Shown here piece by piece: positions 1 through 7,745 of a stretch of DNA of 64,000 nt (position 1 is the first letter of the stretch; the number at the start of each line of letters is the position of its first letter). Location of the stretch: positions 62,001 through 126,000 of the forward strand of contig NZ_JACHFJ010000003.1 of assembly GCF_014201825.1 (NCBI RefSeq), in the 5' to 3' direction. Below the pieces are notes generated by a model that ran no database searches, was not told the DNA's origin, and worked only from the letters and a program-made list of their open reading frames with translations. Source of the DNA: Acidocella aromatica (lineage in GTDB: Bacteria > Pseudomonadota > Alphaproteobacteria > Acetobacterales > Acetobacteraceae). The position numbers and the translations under genes were made by a program.

Positions 1-1
1 G

Positions 2-712
2 GCGCCGCAACTGGTGTCGCAGGTCAATAGCTGCCTCGGCTTTGGTGAAGGTAAGGCGAAATACACGCCGCGCCCGGTTCTGCTGCAAGCCACCGGTCAG
101 GCTTTTGCAGGCATGGCGTCTTTCCGCGAGTTCTACTTCAACGATTGCGGCATCGAGGACAGCGTGGCCCGCAACGAGCTGGCGGGCGACCTGCCAGCGG
201 ATAAACTCGCCCTGTATGGCGAGGTCACCTACATTCCGGTCACGGGCGTGGCGGCGGCCGACCCGGCGTTCAATCTCTATGTGGCCCAGCGCATCCGCGC
301 GGTGCTGCGCACGCCTGAGCGGTTGCTGTTGCTTGGCGCGCCGCTGGCCGCAGGCAAGGAAGACACGGTGCCCCGCATGCTGACCCGCTTGCTGCGCGGG
401 CTGCTGGAGCATGGCGGCGTGTTGCCGCGCGCGGTTCTGGGCAACGTCATCATCGCCACCGCGCTGCTGGCCCCCGCCGATCTGCCTGACGCCAAGCTCG
501 AGTTGGTAATCCCAGAGGGATTCGAGTTCTGGCGTCTGCCGCGTGCCTATTACAGCCGTTTCTCTCGGATTTCGGTGACGGTCCCCCGCCATCGCGCCAT
601 GCCGCCGGAGTTGCAGGCGATGCTGACAACGGCCTTCGGGGCCCGCCCCCAGATCGAGCGGCTTGATCCGCCGCCCCGCAGCGCCCGCGCCGGGAGTGAC
701 GGGGATGAGTAA
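2..712 (+). CDS. Unrecognised protein, 5' end cut by the window
   Basis: The reading frame is open from the first complete codon (base 2). A GTG at base 14 could serve as a start, but nothing marks it as one, so the gene probably begins upstream. The visible part is about 236 residues with no signal peptide or membrane segment. I do not recognise a family. The middle has alternating hydrophobic stretches that look like a Rossmann-type or globular domain, and the C-terminus ends in a charged tail. It overlaps the following glycosyltransferase by 8 bases, so the two are translationally coupled. That context suggests a role in glycan synthesis, which is inference only. Confidence 0.6.
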   Translation, partial: APQLVSQVNSCLGFGEGKAKYTPRPVLLQATGQAFAGMASFREFYFNDCGIEDSVARNELAGDLPADKLALYGEVTYIPVTGVAAADPAFNLYVAQRIRAVLRTPERLLLLGAPLAAGKEDTVPRMLTRLLRGLLEHGGVLPRAVLGNVIIATALLAPADLPDAKLELVIPEGFEFWRLPRAYYSRFSRISVTVPRHRAMPPELQAMLTTAFGARPQIERLDPPPRSARAGSDGDE

Positions 713-1835
713 AACCAAGCGCCGCACGTTGAAAACGCCCGCTATTGCCCGTGGCGCGAAGCCCAGGCTCACCGTGGATGTGGGGCCGCTGCTGGAGACG
801 TTCTGGACCGGCATTCCGGTGTTCACCCGCCGTCTGGTGCAGGCTTTGCTGGCCGATGGCCGGGTCGATCTCTCCTACTGCTTCAACCTGACCGAGTTGC
901 CCGCCGCCAAGGTGCATGCCGCGCTGACGATGGGCACCGGGGCCTTCCTGCGCAATCATTATGAGGCGCATGCCTATGCCTCGTATCGCCCGGCCGATAC
1001 CAGTGCGCCGCTGCTCTACCCTTCTAACAAGAAGGTGGCGGGTGTCTCGCCGCGCGAGGCCAGCGTGGTGCACGACATCAGCACGCTGGTGATGCCTGAG
1101 AACCACGAGACTGCGAATGTTGACCACCATATGGACAGTCTGGCCCAGGAGCTGGCCTCCGACGAACTGGTACTTTGTGCCTCCGAGGCGACACAGGCGG
1201 CGCTGACCACTTATTTCCCCTCTGTCGCGGCCAAAACGAGGATCATGTACCAGTATGTGGACTGGCCAGAGGGCTTCGCGCTCATGGACCACAACCTGCC
1301 GCGCCCGGAGCTGGGGCGTTATGCGGTGGTGGTGGGAACGATCGAGCCGCGCAAGAATCTCTCCATCCTGCTGCATGCGTTGAGTTTGCCGGAGTTGCGG
1401 GAGTCGGATCTTAAGTTCGTGATCATCGGCAAGGTGGGCTGGCTGGTTGAGGGTTTCCTTGAAGCGCTCACCCTGGCCCAGCGCGAGCGGCTGATCTTTA
1501 CCGGCTTCGTCTCGGAATTCGTCAAATACCGGCTGATTGCCCATGCCGAATTCATGGTGTTCCCCTCGTTGTACGAGGGGTTTGGCATCCCGGCGCTGGA
1601 GGCGTTGAGCCTGGGCAAGCCCGTGTTGGCGGCGCGGACTTCGAGCTTTCCCGAGGTGATTGGTAAGGCGGGAGTGTATTTCGATCCGCTCTCGGTTACC
1701 GAATTCGCTGCGGCGCTGGCCGAGATCGAGGCGCCAGCGCGGTTGGTGGAGTTGACGACGCATACGCGCGTGCAGGCGGCCCAATTTACACCGGCGCGTA
1801 TGGCTTCGCCGGTGTTGGAGTGGCTTGTGGCATGA
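705..1835 (+). CDS. GT4-family glycosyltransferase
   Basis: This is a 376-residue retaining glycosyltransferase of GT-B fold that transfers a sugar from a nucleotide-sugar donor to a growing surface glycan. The second Rossmann domain opens with VVVGTIEPRKN at about residue 205. The family E-x7-E motif follows as EGFGIPALEAL, then GKPVLAARTSSFPEV. I chose the ATG at 705 (MSKTKRR) over an in-frame TTG 14 codons upstream because it overlaps the previous stop (ATGAGTAA) in the coupled style seen throughout this cluster. Its own stop overlaps the next start by 4 bases. The sugar and the acceptor cannot be read from the sequence. Confidence 0.88.
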   Translation: MSKTKRRTLKTPAIARGAKPRLTVDVGPLLETFWTGIPVFTRRLVQALLADGRVDLSYCFNLTELPAAKVHAALTMGTGAFLRNHYEAHAYASYRPADTSAPLLYPSNKKVAGVSPREASVVHDISTLVMPENHETANVDHHMDSLAQELASDELVLCASEATQAALTTYFPSVAAKTRIMYQYVDWPEGFALMDHNLPRPELGRYAVVVGTIEPRKNLSILLHALSLPELRESDLKFVIIGKVGWLVEGFLEALTLAQRERLIFTGFVSEFVKYRLIAHAEFMVFPSLYEGFGIPALEALSLGKPVLAARTSSFPEVIGKAGVYFDPLSVTEFAAALAEIEAPARLVELTTHTRVQAAQFTPARMASPVLEWLVA

Positions 1836-4660
1836 GCAACGATGTGAAGCCGGCGGCGGAGGCGTTGGAGCGTCAAGTGCAGGCGGAGCAGATTCTGGCT
1901 TCTGAGCCGGCGAATGTCGGGGCGTTGGTGGAGCTTGGCCGCTCGGCCAATGCCCAAGGCGACCATGGAGCCGCGCTACGGGCTTTTGCCGCCGCTGCCG
2001 TGTTGCAGCCGCAGGATATTTGGCGTTGGCTGGATGTCGCTGGCGCTCTTGTGGCGTTGGGGCGTATGGAAGCGGCGGAAGACGCCTATTCCCGCATTTT
2101 GCTTATCAAACAGGATCAGCCTCAGGCCCTGATTGGCCTTGGCCGTTGTGCCCGTACACGTCACGCGCACGATGAAGCGCTGGCCGTGTTCCAGCGTGTT
2201 GCCGAGTTGGTGCCGCATGACATGTGGCGTTGGCTCGACGTGGGCGATGAACTCATCGCACTCAACCGGTTGGACGATGCCGAAGCCGCCTTTCAGCGCG
2301 CCGCCATAGTTGCACCAGATACCATGGCTCCTTTTCTGCGGTTGGGCCGCTGTGCACGGCAGCGCGGTGCGCGAGAGGTCGCGCTGGCCGCCTTTCAGCG
2401 CGCCGCTCAGTTGGCGCCGCGAGATATGTGGCGTTGGCTCGACGTGGGCGAGGAGTTGACGGTGCTAGGTCGGTTGGCGGAAGCTGAGAGCGCATTCCGC
2501 CATGCGGTTGAAGTGGCCCCAGGCCAAAAACTGCCCGTTGAGCGCCTTGGCGCTTGCCTGGCTGCCAGCGGCGGCCCTGCAGCCGAACTGGCCTATTATC
2601 AGGACTATGCCAACCGGAATCCCGACGATTTATGGGGGCGGAGGCGCGTTGCGGCTTTGTTGAGAATGTCAGGCCGGTTGGACGAGGCCGAGACACTGTG
2701 CCGCGACACCCTGCGTGAGGAGCCAGAAAACGCCGACACGCTTTTGGAGCTTGGCCTGTGCGCCAGGCAGCGGCGAAACCACGACGAAGCCGTCAGGCTA
2801 TTCCGCGAGGCAGTGCGGCTTGCGCCGGAGCAGCTTTGGCCAAGGCAGCAATTGGCACAGGAGTTGCGCACGGCTGGCGCCTACGACGATGCGCTGGCCG
2901 AAGCGGATGAGGCGCTGCGCCGTTATCCTGACGCGCTTGCCGCCCTGTTGGGCCGGGCGCAATGCCTGCGCGATGGCGGACGTTACGATGACGCGCTTGC
3001 CGCGTATGAGGCAATCGCTGCAAAATTCCCGAACGATAACGGTGTGCTGGTGGAGTTGGCGGCGGTGGAGCGCCGCCTTGGCAGGCATGAGGCGGCGTCT
3101 GCGCATCTAACGCGGGTGCTGGAACGGGAGCCGGTGAATGTCGCGGCTGTAAAGGACCTTGGCGGCACCGCGTTGCTCCTGGGTGATTTTGCTGAAGCTT
3201 ATCGCCTGTTCAGCTCTGCCGCCGAAGCAAAGCCGGATGAGCCTGCGTTCCAAATGGGCGTGATTGATACCTTGGCGGCGGTAGGGGAAGTTGACGATGC
3301 CATCAGCCGCCTGGAAGCGCTGGAACGCCAACAGGGGCCACTTGCCGGACTGCGTGTCAAGCGCGCCGCTTTGCTGCGGCAGACGGGACGTTATCACGAG
3401 GCGGTCGCGCTGGCGCGGGCTTCCACGGCCTTGGGGCCGGAGAATTTCTGGTTGTGGTTTGAACGCTTTTTCTGCGAGATGCAGGTCGGGCCAGGTTCGG
3501 CGGTGGCCGAGTGTCTGGCGCGCATGCCGGTGTCTGGTGTGCGCGAGTATGCCATGCGGCAGCGTTGCCGTGGTCTGTATGCTGAAAGCCGGCTGATGTA
3601 CGGCACCGCGCGGCATTATTACCGCGAGGCCGAGGCGCTGGCGCCGGAAGATACGGCCCCATATAACGATTTGGTGCGGACCGGGTTCATCACGCTACAA
3701 CTGGATGATGCGCTGGCGCAATTGCGCCGGGTTGGGGAGTTGGATGCGTCCAACAACAAACTCCTAGGTCGGGCGCTCAACGTATCGCAGACGCATTACG
3801 GGCAGATCCTGGACGAGTACCGAATGGATCAAGCGGTGGCGGCCAAGGCGGTGCGATTATGGCAGTGTACGCCGCGCGAGCGTCTGCCCAGGCTGCGGGA
3901 GTTGGTGCGGGAGGCCCCCGACAATACCGCCCTTGCCGTTACATTGCTGCTCTCGCTGCGCCAATGCGGGGCGTTGCGTGGCCCGTTAGTGCCGGGGGGC
4001 GTGATTCCGCGTGTCATTTACCAGTTCTGGGACAGTGCGGTGCCGCCCGATATCCAACGGCTGATGCGGAGTTGGCAAGCCCTGAACCCGGGATGGGAAG
4101 TGCGGCTGTTCGACGACCGGCAGGCGCGGGAGATGCTCGCGCAGACCCTGCCGCCAGCGGTGTTGGCGGCGTATCGGCGCTGCGCCGAGCCTGCGCAGCG
4201 GGCGGATTTGTTCCGCCTCGCCCTGCTGGCGCTGCATGGCGGCGTGTATGCCGATGCCGACGACCGCTGCCTGCGCCCGCTGGATGAGTTTCTGCCCGAA
4301 GGGGCGGAGCTGGTGCTGTATCAGGAGGACCTGGGGACGCTGGGCAATAACTTCCTGGCTGTGGCGCCGGGGCATCCGGTGGTGCTGCGGGCGCTGGACC
4401 AGGCGGTGGACGCCATCAACCGGGGCGATACGGATATCGTGTGGCTGGCGACGGGACCGGCGCTGATCAGCCGTGTGGTGGCAAGCTGGCTGGCGCAAAG
4501 CTCCGCCCTGCCGCCGGGGCTGGTTGTGTTCGACCGGCGGGAGGCTTTTCAGGCTATCGGCATGCATTGCGCCGCCGGGTACAAACGCGCCGGGCGGCAT
4601 TGGCTGGAGACGAGTTTCAGCAAGCGAGGCGGACGGCCGCAACGCGGAGCGGCGGCGTAG
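1832..4660 (+). CDS. TPR-repeat protein fused to a DXD-type (GT32-like) sugar transferase
   Basis: 942 residues. Residues 1 to about 700 are tetratricopeptide repeats, including three copies of a 68-residue double repeat that each contain WRWLDV. From about residue 720 there is a sugar-transferase domain of the Gly_transf_sug/OCH1 type: IPRVIYQFWD, then RADLFRLALLALHGGVYADADDR, where DADD is the metal- and nucleotide-sugar-binding DXD motif. The TPR part probably docks partners or acceptors, as in other large bacterial TPR transferases (inference). Its ATG overlaps the upstream GT4 stop by 4 bases, so the track start at 1820 (a GTG) is unlikely. It belongs to the glycan operon. Donor and product are unknown. 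Confidence 0.85.
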   Translation: MSNDVKPAAEALERQVQAEQILASEPANVGALVELGRSANAQGDHGAALRAFAAAAVLQPQDIWRWLDVAGALVALGRMEAAEDAYSRILLIKQDQPQALIGLGRCARTRHAHDEALAVFQRVAELVPHDMWRWLDVGDELIALNRLDDAEAAFQRAAIVAPDTMAPFLRLGRCARQRGAREVALAAFQRAAQLAPRDMWRWLDVGEELTVLGRLAEAESAFRHAVEVAPGQKLPVERLGACLAASGGPAAELAYYQDYANRNPDDLWGRRRVAALLRMSGRLDEAETLCRDTLREEPENADTLLELGLCARQRRNHDEAVRLFREAVRLAPEQLWPRQQLAQELRTAGAYDDALAEADEALRRYPDALAALLGRAQCLRDGGRYDDALAAYEAIAAKFPNDNGVLVELAAVERRLGRHEAASAHLTRVLEREPVNVAAVKDLGGTALLLGDFAEAYRLFSSAAEAKPDEPAFQMGVIDTLAAVGEVDDAISRLEALERQQGPLAGLRVKRAALLRQTGRYHEAVALARASTALGPENFWLWFERFFCEMQVGPGSAVAECLARMPVSGVREYAMRQRCRGLYAESRLMYGTARHYYREAEALAPEDTAPYNDLVRTGFITLQLDDALAQLRRVGELDASNNKLLGRALNVSQTHYGQILDEYRMDQAVAAKAVRLWQCTPRERLPRLRELVREAPDNTALAVTLLLSLRQCGALRGPLVPGGVIPRVIYQFWDSAVPPDIQRLMRSWQALNPGWEVRLFDDRQAREMLAQTLPPAVLAAYRRCAEPAQRADLFRLALLALHGGVYADADDRCLRPLDEFLPEGAELVLYQEDLGTLGNNFLAVAPGHPVVLRALDQAVDAINRGDTDIVWLATGPALISRVVASWLAQSSALPPGLVVFDRREAFQAIGMHCAAGYKRAGRHWLETSFSKRGGRPQRGAAA
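2018..2629 (+). repeat. Three 204-bp tandem repeat units inside the TPR gene
   Basis: The codons for WRWLDV recur at about 2020, 2224 and 2428, exactly 204 bases (68 residues, two TPR units) apart. The second and third copies share an identical stretch of about 26 bases beginning at 2222 and 2426. The first copy is more diverged. The element length is taken as three periods from the first copy, so the right edge is approximate. In-frame tandem duplication of a two-TPR unit is the simplest explanation. Confidence 0.75.
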
Positions 4661-4767
4661 CAAGAAACTGTTGGCAAACTGCGTTTTTCACGGCAAACGG
4701 ATGGTAGGAACGCCCTCAGTTTTGTCGATGCTCGCAAGATTTTTGGGTCAATATACAGGAAGAAAAA

Positions 4768-5382
4768 ATGGCTATTTACCTCGAAGAAAAAGGCCTGCTG
4801 TTTTTGCAGGTTCCGGGTACCGCGAGCTCCAGCCTTGAGGATGCACTGCTAAACCAAGCTGGAGGGAGGCTTGTTGGGCAGAAGCATGCTACGCTTACCG
4901 AACTGAATTTGGATGAAGATGCTAGCTCGGCGGTTCAAAATTCGAAAAGTGTGATTTGTGTAGTGCGCAACCATTTCGATTGGTTTTATTCTGAGTGGTA
5001 TCGTTGCCGTACTAGGTGGGTTTATGAGCTCGATGGTTCTGCCTTGACTTGGGGAGATGCAAAACGCCTGGAAATAAAGCAGGCTTGTGCTTTTGAGTTT
5101 TCACCTTTTTTGGAATGGCGTCTCACCGAGTATGATCAGAGTAGTGAAACCAGAAGTCTTTTTGGCCATTTTACTGATTCGGCAACAACTATATTTAAAA
5201 TGGAAAGGCTTGATGAGATTCAACAATGGTTGGAAGAAAAACACCAGACTCCAATATCCCTGCCACGGGTGAATGTAACAGATAAAAGAGCTCCCTATTG
5301 GCAGGCTTACGATAGGAAGGCTCGCGCGCTTGTGGAGCATTTCTATGGAGAAGAATTGAAAAAATTTAGTTATCTGTTCTAG
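4768..5382 (+). CDS. Sulfotransferase-like protein
   Basis: 204 residues, preceded by AGGAAG about 5 bases before the ATG. The N-terminal strand and loop LFLQVPGTASSSLEDAL resembles the 5'-phosphosulfate-binding loop of PAPS-dependent sulfotransferases. VICVVRNHFDWFYSEWYR at about residue 65 resembles the 3'-phosphate-binding motif. The C-terminal FYGEELKKFSYLF is typical of the carbohydrate sulfotransferase (Sulfotransfer_2-like) group. It is shorter than most members. It would sulfate a surface glycan (inference from context). Base composition is clearly richer in A+T than the preceding glycosyltransferases, which suggests recent acquisition. The 107 bases upstream hold no other gene. Confidence 0.65.
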   Translation: MAIYLEEKGLLFLQVPGTASSSLEDALLNQAGGRLVGQKHATLTELNLDEDASSAVQNSKSVICVVRNHFDWFYSEWYRCRTRWVYELDGSALTWGDAKRLEIKQACAFEFSPFLEWRLTEYDQSSETRSLFGHFTDSATTIFKMERLDEIQQWLEEKHQTPISLPRVNVTDKRAPYWQAYDRKARALVEHFYGEELKKFSYLF

Positions 5383-5426
5383 TAAAATTACAGTGTTATT
5401 CCTGTGGTTTTTTAGGAAAAAGAGAG

Positions 5427-6272
5427 ATGTTGCCTAAAGTTGTTGTTATTGGAAACTGTCAAGCTCAATTTATAGAGGGGATGTTTTCTGTAGCGAGTAC
5501 ATTAGATGTAGAGAGAGTTTCTCCAAACTTTTTGTTGTCTGAGAATGATCGTGAGGACGTTCTTGGTAAAATCGAAAATGCACTGGTTGTTTTTGTTCAA
5601 CGTACAGCCGATGATTTTCGTTTAGAGTGGATAAGGAGTCAGAGTATTCTTGCTTCTTATCCTGAAAAGACTTTTGTTTGGCCGAACATATATTTTGATG
5701 GGTATTTTCCAAATACTCGGTATGTTTATTTGAATCAGTGGGGAAAATTACAAAGCCCGCTTGAAGATTACCATCTAACGCCAGTGTTTGAGGCTTGGAA
5801 AGCGGGGCAAACGGTAGCTCAAGCAGTCGTACAACTAAAAGAAGGTTTTTGTGGAGGCGATGACCCGTTTGAGGCTTCTTTAGGACAGCTTCGCGATCGA
5901 GAGAAAGATTGCATGATCTGCATATCTGATTTTTTGGAAAGAGTTATTTATCAGCAGAGATGCTTTTATACTCCTAATCATCCGCATACAGAGTTGCTAA
6001 TTGAAATGGCGCGACGTTTGGCATTTGCTGCCAAGATGCCATTCGATCTCTCGAAAGCTTCATCTGGAGCTTATAAACTTGATAGAATTGATATTCCGAC
6101 CTTTGAATGGATAAGGGCGCGTTATAGTTTAGCATTTGATGCTGTGCCCCTTTACAAGGGGCGTATAGTTGAAAAAATTGCTGATTATAAGGTCGTTTTA
6201 GGTGATTCATGTTTATATAATGAAGTTGAACTGATTGAAGCTTTTTATCGTGTCTATGAAGCGGCGCTCTAG
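5427..6272 (+). CDS. WcbI-like polysaccharide biosynthesis protein
   Basis: 281 residues. The N-terminus VVVIGNCQAQFIEGMF carries the GNCQ(A) signature of the WcbI family, capsule-biosynthesis proteins proposed to be acyl/acetyl-transfer enzymes with an SGNH-like fold. A C-terminal NHPHTELL segment fits the same family. A ribosome-binding site AAAGAGAG precedes the ATG. It lies 44 bases after the sulfotransferase-like gene, in the same orientation and with the same A+T-rich codon use, so the two probably form one transferred modification unit. Function is assigned by motif and neighbourhood only. The substrate is unknown. Confidence 0.75.
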   Translation: MLPKVVVIGNCQAQFIEGMFSVASTLDVERVSPNFLLSENDREDVLGKIENALVVFVQRTADDFRLEWIRSQSILASYPEKTFVWPNIYFDGYFPNTRYVYLNQWGKLQSPLEDYHLTPVFEAWKAGQTVAQAVVQLKEGFCGGDDPFEASLGQLRDREKDCMICISDFLERVIYQQRCFYTPNHPHTELLIEMARRLAFAAKMPFDLSKASSGAYKLDRIDIPTFEWIRARYSLAFDAVPLYKGRIVEKIADYKVVLGDSCLYNEVELIEAFYRVYEAAL

Positions 6273-6322
6273 AGATTCAATGTGGGCTACGTTGGTAAAG
6301 GTATAGCTTTGATAAAGATTTG

Positions 6323-6366
6323 GTCGGCTTTCGGAGGCAGTTATTTAGGTCTGCATGAAAGCCGAC
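6323..6366. terminator. Hairpin between convergent genes, candidate terminator
   Basis: A perfect 10-bp inverted repeat (GTCGGCTTTC at 6323-6332, GAAAGCCGAC at 6357-6366) encloses a second 4-bp pair (GCAG 6337-6340, CTGC 6351-6354). It sits between the stop codons of the convergent WcbI-like and GT25 genes. There is no strong T run on either side, so it may be a Rho-assisted terminator or an mRNA-stabilising stem rather than a classical intrinsic terminator. Confidence 0.45.
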
Positions 6367-6395
6367 TGCATTAATAATAAACGTGTATGCTAAAA

Positions 6396-6938
6396 TTATA
6401 CAAATACATACGCTTCATCTGCATGTTCTCCGGGAGCGGGGTCAACGCAAATTGAACCAAATTTTGATTCGTTTGGGCCGGTCTTGAGTAAGTATAGATC
6501 GATAACGGCAGGAAAGCCGGTTTGTTCGATTGCTTCCAAAGCTATTTTAGCAACGGTCTTCGGAATGTAATAACAGTCTGCGCCTATAGTCCGAGGAGAA
6601 GCGTTAAATATTGTGCGAGCATCTCTATATATGATGCTGTCGTAATCATATGGAGGCTCTATATTTGCAATGCGGTTATTTAGAAAGACTATATTGTCTC
6701 CATATATATCCTCATTACGCAAGGCATTGAATGGATTGTAAGAAAAAATGCAATCATCTTCACAAATGATGGCTCCCGCAGCATCGCTCTCTAAAAGAGC
6801 GCTCCAAGCTGTAGCATGAGCAATAGATGCGCCGGTTGCTTTAGTAAGGTGTGTATTTTCAACACCTTTACGCCATAAGGCTCGTTTTACATGAAGAGGA
6901 AGGGCGGCTTTAAAATTATCTATGATGGTATATTCCAA
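6396..6938 (-). CDS. GT25 (LPS-type) glycosyltransferase domain, 3' part of a frameshifted gene
   Basis: 180 residues readable from a TTG at 6938. The features are those of glycosyltransferase family 25 (LPS glycosyltransferases such as LgtB/LpsA): GASIAHATAWSALL, then AIICEDDC with the acidic EDD motif, then GADCYYIPKTVAKIAL. Family members normally start with a strand of the PIxVINLDR type. That strand is missing here but is present in the other frame just upstream (NLPILVIGDKNKK). Adding one base at the T7 run (6985-6991) continues this frame into KNQGRLLRFSQNC, the expected next piece. It is therefore probably not an independent gene but the catalytic half of the 6396-7675 locus. Confidence 0.7.
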   Translation of the reverse strand: MEYTIIDNFKAALPLHVKRALWRKGVENTHLTKATGASIAHATAWSALLESDAAGAIICEDDCIFSYNPFNALRNEDIYGDNIVFLNNRIANIEPPYDYDSIIYRDARTIFNASPRTIGADCYYIPKTVAKIALEAIEQTGFPAVIDLYLLKTGPNESKFGSICVDPAPGEHADEAYVFV

Positions 6939-7675
6939 ATTGAGTTCGGCGCAATTCTGAGAAAAGCGTAAAAGACGCCCCTGATTTTTTTGTTTTTATC
7001 TCCAATCACCAGAATGGGTAAATTTTGAATTGGAGTGTTTTTGATATGTTGATTGTTGAACGCGCTTCTAGCGGCTAAGTTTTTGGTATACGGTGAAACA
7101 TCGTTTGTCTTAGATGCAATTTTTATTACTTGATCAAAATTTCTTGCTATAAATGACATCCGAGCATCTACGTTGGCGTAGAAGCTGTCATTTGTTTCAA
7201 GGAACAGCGAGTTTTCTTGGTAGTGTAAAAGGTTTCCTTTAAAAAATGGTATAGTATAAAGGGCCGAATTTAATTTTTTATCGACAATCCCACGGGAGAA
7301 TGAGTGTGCAATGATTTCTGCTCCTTCAGATATTTTTCCGGAAATAAAACAATTTCGGGCATAGATATAAGTTGCCCATGAATCGCTTAAGCTGAAGGCT
7401 AATTGTTTTAAATTTTGTATTGCTACATCTGAGGTGAAAAGATGCTCGTCTACAATATATGATAGTTGCCAAGCATTCTTGTTTTTAAAAATTTCTTTTT
7501 CTTCAATGGTTCTGGAGAGCTCAAGACAAAAATCACGGTAATATTCTTCGGGGATTGCCGGCACACTATTTTTAGTATGATTAATGAACTGCTCCGTTCC
7601 CAACGCGTCGTGATAGGCAGAAAGATCAAACTTTCCAGAAGTTTTGAAGTTTTGGATTAGGGTAGAAAACTGCAT
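6920..7675 (-). CDS. Unrecognised N-terminal domain running into a GT25 start, 5' part of a frameshifted gene
   Basis: 251 residues. About the first 215 are mostly helical with no family I recognise and could be a divergent TPR-like helical array. The end, NLPILVIGDKNKK, is the first strand of a GT25 domain, after which the frame yields an unrelated tail and stops at 6920. The break coincides with a seven-base A run on the coding strand (T7 at 6985-6991 on the + strand). With one extra base the two frames would join into one protein of about 430 residues. Composition is strongly A+T-rich, matching the neighbouring sulfotransferase and WcbI-like genes. The start is ATG with AGAAGTGAC just upstream. 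Confidence 0.6.
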   Translation of the reverse strand: MQFSTLIQNFKTSGKFDLSAYHDALGTEQFINHTKNSVPAIPEEYYRDFCLELSRTIEEKEIFKNKNAWQLSYIVDEHLFTSDVAIQNLKQLAFSLSDSWATYIYARNCFISGKISEGAEIIAHSFSRGIVDKKLNSALYTIPFFKGNLLHYQENSLFLETNDSFYANVDARMSFIARNFDQVIKIASKTNDVSPYTKNLAARSAFNNQHIKNTPIQNLPILVIGDKNKKIRGVFYAFLRIAPNSIWNIPS

Positions 7676-7745
7676 GTCACTTCTCGTTTTGTAATATCAA
7701 GATGGTTTTAAGTTCGACAAGAACTGCTGTTAGTTTGTTGGACGT

